From Whitmania pigra (Eukaryota > Annelida > Clitellata > Hirudinida > Haemopidae), in contig JAJTWR010000308.1 in NCBI GenBank assembly GCA_021613335.1, forward strand, positions 2,772,001 to 2,836,000: 64,000 nt of DNA, read 5' to 3'. Each line of letters opens with the position of its first letter. The first letter of the stretch is position 1. The notes below the pieces were generated by a model that was not told the DNA's origin, ran no database searches, and worked only from the letters and a program-made list of their open reading frames with translations. Position numbers and translations under genes: made by a program. Shown here in pieces: positions 19,110 to 29,534 of this stretch.

Positions 19110-19581
19110 CATTAGTTGTATAAGGGGAGATGTGACATATGTCTATTTTTGTATTTTAGTTCGATTAGAGATCTTTTGTTACGCTTGTCTATGTCGTCGC
19201 CATCTTGTGGTCTGGACTGTTTTTGATTAGCTGTTATTGTCATTGTGTTAAGACAGTTAAAGACTGAAATAAACTAAAACGTTACAGACTCTGATTGATT
19301 ATCATTGTCATTATTTTATATCGGAATCATTATTTAGCTACTTCAAGATTTTATAAAATGATTTAAAGAGTTGGGATTCAATTTGATTTAAGCGTTATTC
19401 ATTTGATTTCGACACGATAAATGCGTCATCTTAAACGTATTTTGTAAGCAGAGATTTGAAATGTAGGGTCAGAGTAATATGAAACTGATATCGGAAATTA
19501 TAAATTAATTCCTGAAATTATAAAATGTCTAATACTCGAAAACTTTCTTAAACAAATTTTCAGATTCCGAAGTGCTTGAGA

Positions 19582-20460
19582 ATGGAAGTCTGCAAATCTG
19601 AAAAAACATACAAGCCGAATGTTGACTTTGTTTCGGTGCATGTGAACCAATTAGCAAGTTCACAAGATATGACCTCAAATAAGAGTATGCTCTCCAATAT
19701 GTTCGGAAATCGAAAAAAATTAAACGAAAAAGATTTTGCTTTCAACTACGGTTCCTGTAAAATAGTAGAACTGATGCATGATTCCTGGCTCAAGCAGATG
19801 AGATGTGACGTGATTATAAAAACTCTCGACAAAGATATAGGGGCTCAACGATTAATTCTTTCTGCTTTCAGCCCTAAAATGGCATCTTTCTTCGCTAGTT
19901 GCAAGCCATGTTATGTTTATGTAAACACTTCTAGAGAAGTAGTGGCAATCGTTTTGAACTTCTTGTACACCTGCGATATCCAACTAAATTGCAGGAGCAT
20001 CCCAGACATCTTGTGCTGTGCCCAAGAACTTGATCTTCAAATTGTCGTAAGCGCCTGCAGTGAATTTCTGAAAAACACTGCCGATGGTAAAAACTTTATT
20101 TTGCATTTTTCCTTAGCATGCAATAATTGCTTGGAAGCGAGATATGATTTGAAGCGATTTATGGTCAATGCATTCTCTCATATCAGAAACCATCCTCACT
20201 TTCACATGTTACCTTTCGATCACTTGCATCTCATAGTGAAAGACAAAGATCTGAAGGCAGATGTTTCTACGATACTCGATACAGTGTTTACGTGGATTGG
20301 CTATGATCATGTGTCTCGGAAGAAACATTTAGCAGATTTCATAGAAGCTAGTCCAACATGTCACGTAGACACTGCCACGTTGAGGTCCATCATTACTAAG
20401 TACGAGTGGCTTCAAGCAGACCATGAATGCATGACACTCCTGAAGCTTGGAAAGTATTAA
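19582..20460 (+). CDS. BTB-BACK domain protein (kelch-like without visible kelch repeats)
   Basis: A 292-residue frame starting at the ATG at 19582; it is open back to a 3' splice site (TTTTCAG) at 19561-19563, so upstream exons are possible. Residues ~50-170 fit a BTB fold: MHDSWLKQMRCDVIIKTL, LILSAFSPKMASFF, VVAIVLNFLYTCDIQL, IPDILCCAQELDLQIVV. A BACK-like region follows: NFILHFSLACNNCLEARY, HMLPFDHLHLIVKDKDL, STILDTVFTWIGYD, HLADFIEA. The protein ends soon after BACK; a normal kelch-like protein would add six kelch repeats. Such proteins are usually substrate adaptors for Cul3 ubiquitin ligases; here a truncated or lineage-specific member is likely. Base composition matches its surroundings. 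No gene symbol can be given. Confidence 0.7.
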   Translation: MEVCKSEKTYKPNVDFVSVHVNQLASSQDMTSNKSMLSNMFGNRKKLNEKDFAFNYGSCKIVELMHDSWLKQMRCDVIIKTLDKDIGAQRLILSAFSPKMASFFASCKPCYVYVNTSREVVAIVLNFLYTCDIQLNCRSIPDILCCAQELDLQIVVSACSEFLKNTADGKNFILHFSLACNNCLEARYDLKRFMVNAFSHIRNHPHFHMLPFDHLHLIVKDKDLKADVSTILDTVFTWIGYDHVSRKKHLADFIEASPTCHVDTATLRSIITKYEWLQADHECMTLLKLGKY

Positions 20461-20707
20461 TCTTTTAATTGAAACCTGCTCTTTTAAATGTTTTCTTAAA
20501 CAAATTTTGAAAAACCGCAAAAGATGTTTTACCGTGATTTAGAACAAATTTGTACTTAAAGTAATACAGTGGCTTAGCTAGAGTATTTTCGCCCGGGGAC
20601 AAACTATAAAATTGGCGCGCGCCCCAACCCCCCCGTTTAAATACACTTTTCTATTACCTCGATTGATGTCCGTGTCATAGTAATTTCCAAAATCTGTGCA
20701 ATTTTAA

Positions 20708-21235
20708 TCAATTGCATCTGGTGTTGCATATCATATAAAAGAATTTGTAAAGTCCAGCAGCAATCTCAGGTCTTTTAGTCGTAAAAAAGTGTTGAAGTCG
20801 ATCAAATATGCTCTTCATAACTTGCACAATTTCTTCTACTGAAAGTCCTGTATCTCTTGCCAGTTCGCCAGGAATCTTCCAACGTCGCCTAATTCTTCTG
20901 TCCACCTTGATCCCCCAGGCTGTGCATTTTGTTCTGGAGTTTTCTACAGCAACTTGGCTCCAATCATTATGAAGCTTGACAAGTTTTTGCTCCAAAGATT
21001 CTATATCAGTTGCCGCTTCCTTGAAATAGTAAACGCATCAATAAATGATCAATTTTTCCAAGAATGGCATCCCAGAAAACTATCCTCCGATTATTTGTTT
21101 GTCAACCCCTACTATAGTTCATCCAGTCCTTCATGGATAGCCTTCACTGCTTCTGATCGTGCGCTCCAACGTGTTTCAGACTCCCGCTTTACGCCTTTAT
21201 GGGCAGAGCTTCTTAAACATGTCTAAAGTGGGCGG
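20708..21235 (-). pseudogene. hAT transposase, central fragment
   Basis: Right part (21235 to about 21110, minus) reads KRESETRWSARSEAVKAIH, the T-R-W-S-A-R block typical of ZMYM/hAT-like transposases, with a stop after LDEL. It continues left as KVDRRIRRRWKIPGELARD and IFDRLQHFF. The C-terminal dimerisation region that should follow on the left is absent before the terminus at 20567. Confidence 0.65.
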
Positions 21236-21398
21236 CAGACGTATAATACGTCTGAGGTAGCCGCTACAGTCATTCAAAAACCTCATTTTGGCGCCCCTGC
21301 AGGGGCGCCGAGAGCCAACAAGGGCCCCAGGGCAGGACATCATTGCGGGCCCCTTGTCAAAATACAGTCAATTCCGGGTATATTCGAGTCGGTTACAG

Positions 21399-21818
21399 CA
21401 GAGGCATAGCTAAGGGGGGGGGGGGGGATACATATGTCCCCGGGCGCTAAGATACAGAGGCGCCAAAATGATACAGTAATCTTGCTCTTCTTAGTATAGA
21501 CAGAGAAACGCTTGAGAAAACAGACTTTGATGACGTTATTGATCAGCTTGCAATTGTTAAATCAAAAAAAATAAATCTATTTTAGACAGTATTAGACTAC
21601 TATGCATGTAAATCATCTTAGACTGTGACTGATTGGGTGAAGCATGCGCTACTATTTGTAGTACGTTTTTTCACTTTTAAATGGATGCCTTGTGCCATTA
21701 AAATTTTTATTTCAATTTCAAGTGTAGTGTAATGCAGTAAGATTAAATATATAGACATGGAAAAGGGCGCCAATTCTATAGTTTGCCCCGGGCGCAAAAT
21801 ACCCAGGCTAGGCCTCTG
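21399..21818. mobile_element. hAT-type MITE with perfect 8-bp TSD (420 bp)
   Basis: Ends CAGAGGCATAGCTAAGG and (inverted) CAGAGGCCTAGCCTGGG; flanked by GGTTACAG on both sides (21391-21398, 21819-21826). Contains a 14-G run near the left end. No coding capacity. Confidence 0.85.
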
Positions 21819-22398
21819 GGTTACAGTCAAGATTCGGAAACAGTCAAGCTGATCTCTTGCACCGTGTAAACCATACGTAGCTTACTATTTTCGATTATAG
21901 TAAATATTCAGTTATAGTCAAGTCAACAGCCTACAGTTTTGGACGTGACTATATCCGGAATTGACCGTATTTAGAAATTTTGTCGCTATAATAAAACCTG
22001 TAAATCGAGGTAAATGTTACTATCAAGGTTCAACATTCGTGCATACACGGTACTAAATTAAATTATAGAAATGACTTTTGCAAAGGTAAACGCTGTTCGT
22101 CATCTAATTTGAATTTATTTGTTTTACAGTTAATCAAAATGAAAGCAGTAATTTTTGGTGGTCAAACACGCAGCGAGGCGCTGCCAACTCTAATCATCGG
22201 TGATCCTATTTTTTGTGAGTGTTTCATTTCATCATAATTGTGTCCTTATCTGCAACGACCGTACAACCAGCCACATGCTACGTGTACAGATTTGTGTGCA
22301 CTAAGCAAACTGGTGTTTCGATGGAGATTAAGCTAGACAAGTTCTTAAAAACGATGTAATTATGTGGAACCGACTTTTACGACATGCAAGAGAGATGG

Positions 22399-22701
22399 CT
22401 ACAACAAAACTTTGCGGGCTTTTCTGCGTGCAGACAGTTCAATTATACTGTTGTAATCAATCGTTCTTGCAAGTCGACCTTCCACTGCCGGCATTCCAAG
22501 GCTGGTCAGGCGTTCTTGACACATTGTCGATCTCAGAACATTTTTAACTCGGGCCAATGTGATGAAAGATCGTTCTGCTTGAGCAACGGTAACCGGAAGC
22601 GTGCAGAAGATACGTATCATAATGACAACGTTTGGAAACAGTGTATCGATTTTCAAAGCGTGTAGACGGTTCAGCATGGCGACAGACTTATTCAACAGCA
22701 T
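22399..22701 (-). pseudogene. hAT transposase C-terminal dimerisation domain
   Basis: A 100-residue frame with TLFPNVVIMIRIFCTLPVTV, AQAERSFITLARVKNVLRST, MCQERLTSLGM and a terminal ARRKARKVLL. This matches the hAT C-terminal dimerisation signature (LPVTVAxAERSFSxLxxIKxxLRSTM). It lies to the right of the central fragment, the wrong order for a single minus-strand transposase, so it belongs to another nested copy. Confidence 0.8.
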
Positions 22702-23550
22702 ATCAACTGAATTTCTAAGAGGCCGACTGTATCCATGGAATTCCCACCAATTTCCCTTCTAGAGTAAGTGATGCATCAACTTCTACGGGCACAGCCCTGT
22801 CGTCTAGAGACGCAACAATAAACGCTTCGCTCAACACGCGCCGACTTTTCGACTGCATCAGTTATATGAGAAAATTTCATGAACGGTTAGGTTTGTAACC
22901 TAACATGTGGTACAGAAATGACGTCCAATGCCATTATATAAATTGCAAGAAGGCGTTATAAAATGGTTGACTCGAAGTGGGCGTTTTTCCTAGTTACGAC
23001 GCCATTATTAAATGACACAATAACATAACTGTTGTTATTTATTATAGTAATGGATTTGCTCTTTCAATATCGTGATAGTTTGACAAATTAAATATGTAAG
23101 ATTTTTACATCCTTTAGACCAAAAATCAACTTTAGCAGTAATCTAGTGTGATGGTAAATCAAACCTTTCCTGCTAGGGAACAACACAAATCAAATCTGTA
23201 ATGATCTGTTTCGCCTAAAATGGTGTGGGCGTCCTACACCACCTTACCCTAGCGTCTCACATCAGAATACAGAGTTTATACACCCTACGTGAAATGGACT
23301 GTTCGTTCGGCAGTATATAAAAGTATTTTACAGTATGTAAAACTATGGGGCTATTAGGACATTATGTTCTGTCGCCTACGGTAAACGAAGAGACGTGCAA
23401 AAATTGACATGATCGGACCGGCCGGGCCCCCTTACAGATGCGGGCCCCCTGTCAGTGACCCCACCTGCCCCCCCCCTCTCGGCGTCACTGCGCCCCTGCA
23501 CCTTTCGCCCGGGGACATATGCACCCCAACCCCCCTTAGCTACGCCACTG

Positions 23551-25189
23551 AAGTATATGTTTGCAGTTTGAGACAACTGTTTTGAACACTAACATCTGTC
23601 TTCGGATTCTTGTCTTCAAACCGAATATTTGTCTGCTACATTAAAGTTTGATGACACCGGCGCCAATACAGTTGAACCTGCTTACTGATAATCGACGTAC
23701 GGTTTTGCCAAAATGCGTCGAGATAACCGAAAGCCATTATGGCGGCAATATACTAACATGATCTTGAAATTTCTTTATGTAACAAGCTGGCAAATGTCCT
23801 AGGTTTTTACAAAAGATAAAATTTAAAATATATTCGCCATTTGTCACTGATCAGGCAAAAATTATCAATGAAAGCTGTTCATAAGCTTTTGCAGAAGAGA
23901 ATCTGTTGAGTGATTCAGTACCATGCTGGTGGACGAAAATTAGTAGAAATTTGGAGATGTAGAATACATAATGTAAAACTTACATAATATAATTAAATTA
24001 CTATATGCTTTAATTAAATAACAATATAAATTAGTTAAAATTTTAGTAATTTCTAAATGGTCAGTATAAGTTAAGAAATTACACCACATCTCTTTTTTTG
24101 CAAAATAAATAAAAGCTCCTTCCCTCTTCGCGGCTCCTACGTCTTCAATCTAAAAATCAGATGATTTAAGTGTCTGGTATCTCTACCCGCCATGAATCTT
24201 ATTGTGGTGTTTGTATTTACAGTAACAGTTTTTCTTATCCTTTTAACCAAGACCTGTCGGAAAAAAAATGTAACAAGTGTTATGTTATATTATAGGTACG
24301 TATTATATTTCGTTAACGGCATGAATTTTTGTGCATTAATGGGTTTTGTTAATCTATTTTTGATTAAATAATGCTCTAGAATAATTTCCAGATTTGAATG
24401 GAAATTCATTTAAATTTATAATATCATTTTAGTTTTATAGTTTAGCATTTTAAAGTAATCAAAATAACTCGAAATTAATTCTTAGTTGCAATATATTGTA
24501 TTATTTATGTCAGTTTTCTTAGACAATTTGAAAGTTTTGTGTGAATGGAAATAATATTCCAAAAAGCACCTTCCCCCAAAAACTGCCGAGTTGTCAAAAC
24601 CTCCTCAGCCTCAACCTTGGAATGAAGTTGTTGCAAATGTGAGGTTTGGTTATCATACATTGTGATTGACTAGATTCTGGTTATATGGAAGCTCTATAAT
24701 AATGTGGGACATTGAATGATTCTAATGTGGGGACTGTCATTAGAAAGAGAATTCAGAAAAACAGTTGCTTTCTGAATGTTGGTTTAGTTCACAAATGATA
24801 AATTATGATTATCAATAATGAATATTAAAGCTGTGGCATGTTGAGCCCATTTTATGGCAGCTATGTTCTGTCACCCTACTTTTATTGATATATTGGGCTA
24901 ATTATCAGTGTTATGTTTAATTAGCATGAATTCTTTTTTCAAAAAGCCAGGGCAGTATGGTGCATTTCGAGGCCCTGCTAAGGTCTCTTTTACATTCAGT
25001 TATCAGAGATTCATCAGATTATCCATGCAAAGAACCACATGGTGCTTTGCTGGAAATATATCAGTTTCTAAGATGTTGATCACATAAATGAAATTTAAAA
25101 TTTAATTATTTTTTTAATGCATAATTAAATTGATCACATGCAACAGTTTGTGAAGGGGTGCTACATAAAAGATTAACTAAAAGCATATC
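23551..25189. other. Intergenic; Tigger-like terminus and one candidate exon
   Basis: Near 23668, CAGTTGAACCTGCTTACTG followed by ATAATCGACG resembles a pogo/Tigger terminus without a visible partner. The candidate exon at 24192-24295 is listed separately. Otherwise AT-rich with nothing recognised. Confidence 0.4.
24192..24295 (+). CDS. Candidate first exon encoding a membrane anchor
   Basis: ATG at 24192 opens MNLIVVFVFTVTVFLILLTK, a hydrophobic stretch of about 17 residues, then a basic segment (TCRKKN), and reaches a strong donor (AG|GTACGT) at 24295/24296 after 34 codons plus two bases. The shape is that of a signal anchor in exon 1. No matching downstream exon was identified on this strand, so it may be chance. 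Confidence 0.25.
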
Positions 25190-25980
25190 TGAACTCAATG
25201 GCATAACTTCAAATTAATAAGTTCATTATCTTGCTTCTGGAGAAGCCGATGCCACGCCAAGAGAAGTACAATTTTGAAGAGATCACTCCTCTCCATTTGC
25301 AAATGAATTAAGCCACAAGAACCTTCAAAGCGGAAAACCCAACTGGATGGTTGTTTGTCATCCAAATATGAACGTCTTTATCATCATATTTTTGGACTTT
25401 GTTGATTCATTCTTTGTCCATATCAGAAATGATGGTGACATCGCAGACTATTGACTGAACCCTCGCCTATTCCAACAGGTCTGGAATTCTGAGATTCTCT
25501 TCAGCATTAATTTGAGGCTCAATTTTGGTGGTATAGACTTTCTCATGAAGCTTCTTTTCTAATTGGCGAACAAGATTGTTATGCTGCTCTTTTCTATACC
25601 TGGGCAGCCTGGGAGGATGATACCTGGATATGCTTTGATTGGTTGGAAGGAAAGCAGCCCATCCTGAATTGACTGTCCACTATCCATGTGCTAATTACTG
25701 CCTATTGGGAAAACGACTGAAGTCCATATCAATTGACCAAGCCATACAAACTTGCCACAGTTTCATACTTCAGTTTTTTTTTTGGCTGTGGGTCTTTTTG
25801 CTCTTCTGCACTTTCTGTTTTTTCAGAGATATTGAACTATTATCTTTCAACAAGCAGAAACTCATCCTCATTGGTCTTGGACTGCACCACCATTGCCAGC
25901 ATTCAATTAACATGATTGTCACCCATTTCAGAGCTGCAACAATCCAAGTCTTCCATCTTTAACTCCTGCATGGAAGAAAA
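25190..25980 (-). pseudogene. R2-like LINE, C-terminal restriction-like endonuclease region
   Basis: Minus-strand frames read QHNNLVRQLEKKLHEKVYTT, NLRIPDLLE (the R2-type K/R-P-D position), VQSIVCDVTIISDMDKE (the downstream acidic strand) and INKVQKYDDK, in the order seen at the end of R2/NeSL-type ORFs. Several stops break it. Orientation and order agree with the RT (27960-28870) and N-terminal (29535-30560) fragments to the right, so all three probably come from one element split by later insertions. Confidence 0.5.
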
Positions 25981-26794
25981 CAGCAGGCTTTGGGAAGTCA
26001 TTGTTGTACAACAGATCTTATCTTGGTGTCAGAAGAACTGAGAGATTTTTTTGTTATTTGTTTATTGAAACCAAAAAGAGGGTCACAAGTGACTGCTGAC
26101 ACAAATTGGTGTCAGATAATCTGTACATATAGAGTGCATATACAAAATTGAAGTCAATTAAATTGTTAGAAACTTCTTCAATCCTCCCACTTGAATGCCA
26201 TTTGTGAAAAGCATGAAGCTTCAGTTTCTGAGCTCGAATGATGGATGTAGGGTAAGATGGCTTTTTTACTTTTGTAGTTTTGATAAGTTGGCCTTGTCCT
26301 GGAGCAACATTCTGACTAGCATTTGTCACAATGTTGAGAAACAGTTTCCAGCAGTCGTCAACCGAGAAGCAATACCGAGGAGCAAGTCATTCCATCTGAT
26401 TTAAAAAAAAATAATTGTTGAGATTTCTATAGCAGGATTTGGTTAAGTGTTGATAGTTTTGGCAGTGGAGCATAGTTGGTTGTCTGCGGAGGTTTGGTTT
26501 GAAAACTATGAGCAATTGGGGCATCATTTCAATCTGTGATAAAAAACATTCATAATTCGAGAGGAGTAGATCAAGTATGTTTGAGATTTGACAAATTGGT
26601 GTAATCCCATTTCATCTATAAAGCTAGTAAATAAGTTGTAAATTTCATTATTAGGGTGAGAATAGTCTTTCCAGTTCAGCTCAGGAAGATTAAAGTCACC
26701 CATAATGCTTTGTAATGTTGCATAAGTGGGTGAGACATTGGAGGCTATTGGGAGTGTAATCTACAGATTCAGAATTAAGTCCTCCTGGTCTGTA

Positions 26795-27013
26795 TTAGAT
26801 TATAGCTCTGCATATTGAGCTACCAGTGTAAATGTCTACACAAACTATTTCAATATGGTTATATTCAGGCGGGATTGAGATTTGTCTGACTCTGAGTTTC
26901 TTCTTGACAATCAGAGCCACACCACCACAAGATCCTCTATCACAAGGAAAAGCTTGATATTCTTTAGGGAGAAATAAGCCATGTGGTTCATGATTCAACC
27001 ACGTTTCAGCCAA
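26795..27013 (-). pseudogene. LINE APE-type endonuclease fragment
   Basis: Residues MAETWLNHEPHG (the E-T-W-L catalytic block), DRGSCGGVALIVKKKLRVR and IEIVCVDIYTGSS are the early-middle endonuclease motifs. The following GDFNLP motif is read in another frame at about 26690. Non-functional. Confidence 0.7.
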
Positions 27014-27368
27014 ACCAAAAATCTCTAAATCATGAGTCTCAAAAAATAAAGCAAATTCTTTTCGTTTATTTACAATGCTTCTGATGTTAGTGAATGCCCA
27101 GAGCCTTGGTTCATTTCCGAAAGGGCTGAATATTGGACTGGATCAGAACTGAAGAGAGCTTCACTCTGGAAGTGTCTTGTGCAGCCTTGGATCTTTTCTG
27201 GTAAGCAGCCTCAGCCTATCTGGGAGTTAGATCATGATTTATAAACACTTTCCTGATGGAAGGATTGGTAAACAGTCGGAGAACTTGAGACGAGGAAATC
27301 AGATCAGATAACGCTTCAGAATTCGTGAGAGTAACACAGAGTATGGTGTTTGTAGGTAACTTTCCAAA

Positions 27369-27788
27369 TCAAAGAACATTGACGACAGCAGATTTGATGG
27401 TGAGGTTGAAATTTTGGATGAGCTTATCATCGTTGACTGAGGGCTGAGGTGGCAGGCTGGAAATAATGACGTTTTTTGAACGTTTGTCTTTCTCCAGTTT
27501 CTCCCTCTTGATATTCCACATGGCATTTTTTATCATTGATAAATCCATGCTGGGAGGGAAAGTTGGAATAGCCCGCTCAAGCGTCTTAAATCTGGTCATG
27601 ATGGCTTTCGTCATCTCATTGAGAGTTTCAGATATGGTTCTGGTGACTTGAGAAACTATTACCTGCACCATAGCTGAAAATGTTTCCATCATTTTGCTCG
27701 TATTGACATTCATTTGGTTTATAGCATTAGTCATATGATCATTCAGCTGCTTTATTAACAAATTTGAATTTTCATTTGCGTGCTTCAT
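27369..27788 (-). CDS. LINE ORF1-like protein (coiled coil)
   Basis: A 139-residue frame rich in heptad-like hydrophobics (LLIKQLNDHMTNAINQMN, MTKAIMTRFKTLERAI) followed by a KDKRSKNVIISSLPP segment that resembles the start of the nucleic-acid-binding domain of CR1-type ORF1 proteins (RxNNLVIxGLP in the copy at 34510). It lacks the usual second half. Its position upstream of the endonuclease fragment supports the call. Confidence 0.5.
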   Translation of the reverse strand: MKHANENSNLLIKQLNDHMTNAINQMNVNTSKMMETFSAMVQVIVSQVTRTISETLNEMTKAIMTRFKTLERAIPTFPPSMDLSMIKNAMWNIKREKLEKDKRSKNVIISSLPPQPSVNDDKLIQNFNLTIKSAVVNVL

Positions 27789-27959
27789 AAACGAATTCAG
27801 AATGAGATTGAGAGAATCTGGTGTTAACGACCTCGCCGTGAAAAAATATTTATCGAACAGTGATATCTAAATCTAGAAAACAGATTAAGTCAATATTTAT
27901 TTATGCAAAGTATTTCAAACGAGATTTATTGAGGTTTTTCACAGAGAAAGAGAATTCTG

Positions 27960-28870
27960 TTTATACTCTAATATCGCTATCTATTAACTATTAATTTCAA
28001 CGAAATGCTATTGAAGGTCAGGTAGTGCACAAGACTTGGTGTTAAAAGAGACCTGAGGGTGTAAAATTTTTGATTTGGCATCAATGTAGCCCTGGATATT
28101 ACATAAACTTGTTTCGAATTTTTTCTCCTATTGAAATATATTTCAACGGGACCAATATCAGCCCCGAGGTACTTGTAGGTGTCAAGAATATTCATTGCCA
28201 TAATTTGATATTGATTGACTTCAAGATAAGGATCCTGGTTGACAATCCATGGATTATTCTTCCTCTGCACTTCTGCCTTCAGAGATGAGCATTTTTGAGC
28301 ATTGACAATCAATCCCACCTTTGCCAAAGATCCCTCAGCTCGTTCCAGAAGCCTTTTCATTTCAATATCCGTGGAGGATAACAGAATCAAATCATCAATA
28401 AATGCCATGCAATTGCATTTGAATGATGAATTAATGTCACCAGTCACACTGACAGAGCTTCCACCTCTGCCATCACCATGTCAATTATCACATTGTAAAG
28501 TAGAGGAGACATGGGGTCTCCTTGGCGGACTCCTCTGTTCTCTGGAATGTTGTGACTCAATTTTCCTTAAATCTTTAGTTGGACCAACATCCACTGAACA
28601 ACCAGAGTGTCTTATGGGTAGCCACATCTTCTGGGGCTATTTGTTAATGTCAGTTTTTTTCATTCCATCCAAACCAGGAGCAGAAAACACCTTTAAATAT
28701 TTTGTGGCCAGAATGTTTTCATCCGCAGTGACCGGAGCATTCATTTCTCCAAAAGCGTCAATGGATCTCCCCAACGGTCTGCAATCTCTTTTTGACCTCT
28801 GGATAAAGATCTTCTCCCAATACTCAAGCAAAGCCTCATCATCAGCAGGAGGCACAGTTACTAATTACTA
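27960..28870 (-). pseudogene. R2-like LINE reverse transcriptase fragment
   Basis: Minus-strand frames give PPADDEALLEYWEKIF, APGLDGMKKTDI, then (next frame) NRGVRQGDPMSPLLYNVIID and CMAFIDDLILLSS (the A-F-A-D-D box, here A-F-I-D-D), KVGLIVNAQKCSSLK, YKYLGADIG and LRSLLTPSLVHYL. GVRQGDPxSPLLxN and GLxxNxxKC are R2/NeSL-group hallmarks. Frameshifts at about 28450 and 28640 disable it. Confidence 0.75.
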
Positions 28871-29530
28871 AATACTCCGCCTTGGAGCTCCGACAGGGAT
28901 CCTCAGAGGAGTTTCCCCCGTCTTCAAACGTTTCGGCCCTTTGAGTCTCCTTACGTTTTTGGGGGGCGGGCCGCATCCGGTGATCAGCCGGATGTCCCTG
29001 TTGGTTTGGTCTTGCTGGACCCAACTCTTACCGCCGGCTTTGAGAGGCACTCGTTGGCCTTGTTATGCCGGTCACTGCTGCCTGGACTGGAGCGACTGCG
29101 AAATGGCTCCTTCATGTCGCATGCTGTCTGCTGGTCGCCTGCAAACTTCGACTATGCGGGGCTCTCATTGGCCTTGTTATGTCGATCGCCTCCACCCCAG
29201 TTTGCCTACAGCGGTCATGCAAGCTCTCAGTGGCTTCTTCACACCGCCTTAATATATGCAAACTGGGCCTTATAATTTCTTTGTAGCGGCAGCCGGAGAT
29301 AGAAATTTTCGGGACTCGACCGCGGGCCTTTTCGAAGCCGCGGTTTGGACCGCAGTTCATGTTGCTTCGCGAGTCCGCGGTCGGCCCATTTCTCCCGACA
29401 ACACCGCGTCTCTCGGCCAATGGTTTGGCCCCGTCGTTCGGTGGATCATTCATACCGGAGACCAACGGCTTTCCCCGGTTTCGTGTAGTGGCCTGTTAAG
29501 ACTTCTTCTTCTTAAGACAGAATCTTTCTT
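28871..29530 (-). repeat. GC-rich LINE 3' UTR repeat, copy A
   Basis: A sharply GC-richer block than its surroundings, inverted relative to copy B at 49282-49925 and in the same orientation as copy C (51413-51447 plus 52536-52690). Shared landmarks include GGTCTCCGGTATGAAT, CATAGTCGAAGTTTGCAG, GAGACTCAAAGGGCCG and AAACGTTTGAAGACGGG. It interrupts the R2-like element and is best read as a 5'-truncated copy of the LINE whose ORF end survives at 48889-49281. Confidence 0.75.
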
Positions 29531-29534
29531 GTGA

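Larger units (their letters stand above)
17252..19286 (+). mobile_element. Ty3/gypsy element 2, internally deleted
   Basis: LTRs of 156 bp at 17252-17407 and 19131-19286, both TGTGACATATG...GTTACA, flanked by a perfect 5-bp duplication GACTC (17247-17251, 19287-19291). PBS TGGCGCAGTCGAC follows at 17408; purine tract AAGGGGAGA ends at 19130. The LTRs differ at about eight positions by eye, so it is older than element 1. Only Gag, protease and the integrase tail remain: the protease frame passes straight into SPAQLLMSRSLRTKLP at about 18590, so RT, RNase H and most of integrase are deleted. Confidence 0.92.
20567..23550 (-). mobile_element. Nested hAT-family transposon remnants
   Basis: Left end CAGTGGCTTAGCTAG (20567) and right end CTTAGCTACGCCACTG (to 23550) are inverted copies; flanking 8-mers AAGTAATA and AAGTATAT are similar but not identical. 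Inside are transposase pieces on the minus strand in an order that one element cannot explain (see separate entries), plus a complete MITE (21399-21818) and further GC-rich termini (GCAGGGGCGCCGAGAG at 21296; GCGCCCCTGCAC at about 23489). At least two hAT insertions are nested here. Confidence 0.65.
26047..27860 (-). mobile_element. CR1-like LINE fragment (ORF1 + endonuclease), inserted in the R2-like element
   Basis: From right to left on the minus strand: an ORF1-like coiled-coil/acidic protein (27369-27788), a partial APE endonuclease (26795-27013, MAETWLNHE...CDRGSCGGVALIV) continuing as QSIMGDFNLPELNWKDY near 26690, then a C-terminal remnant (26054-26329) and a 3' end reading GGTTTCAATAAACAAATAAC followed by A-rich sequence at 26047. 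The RT core between endonuclease and tail is missing. It lies between the RT and endonuclease parts of the R2-like element. Confidence 0.6.
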
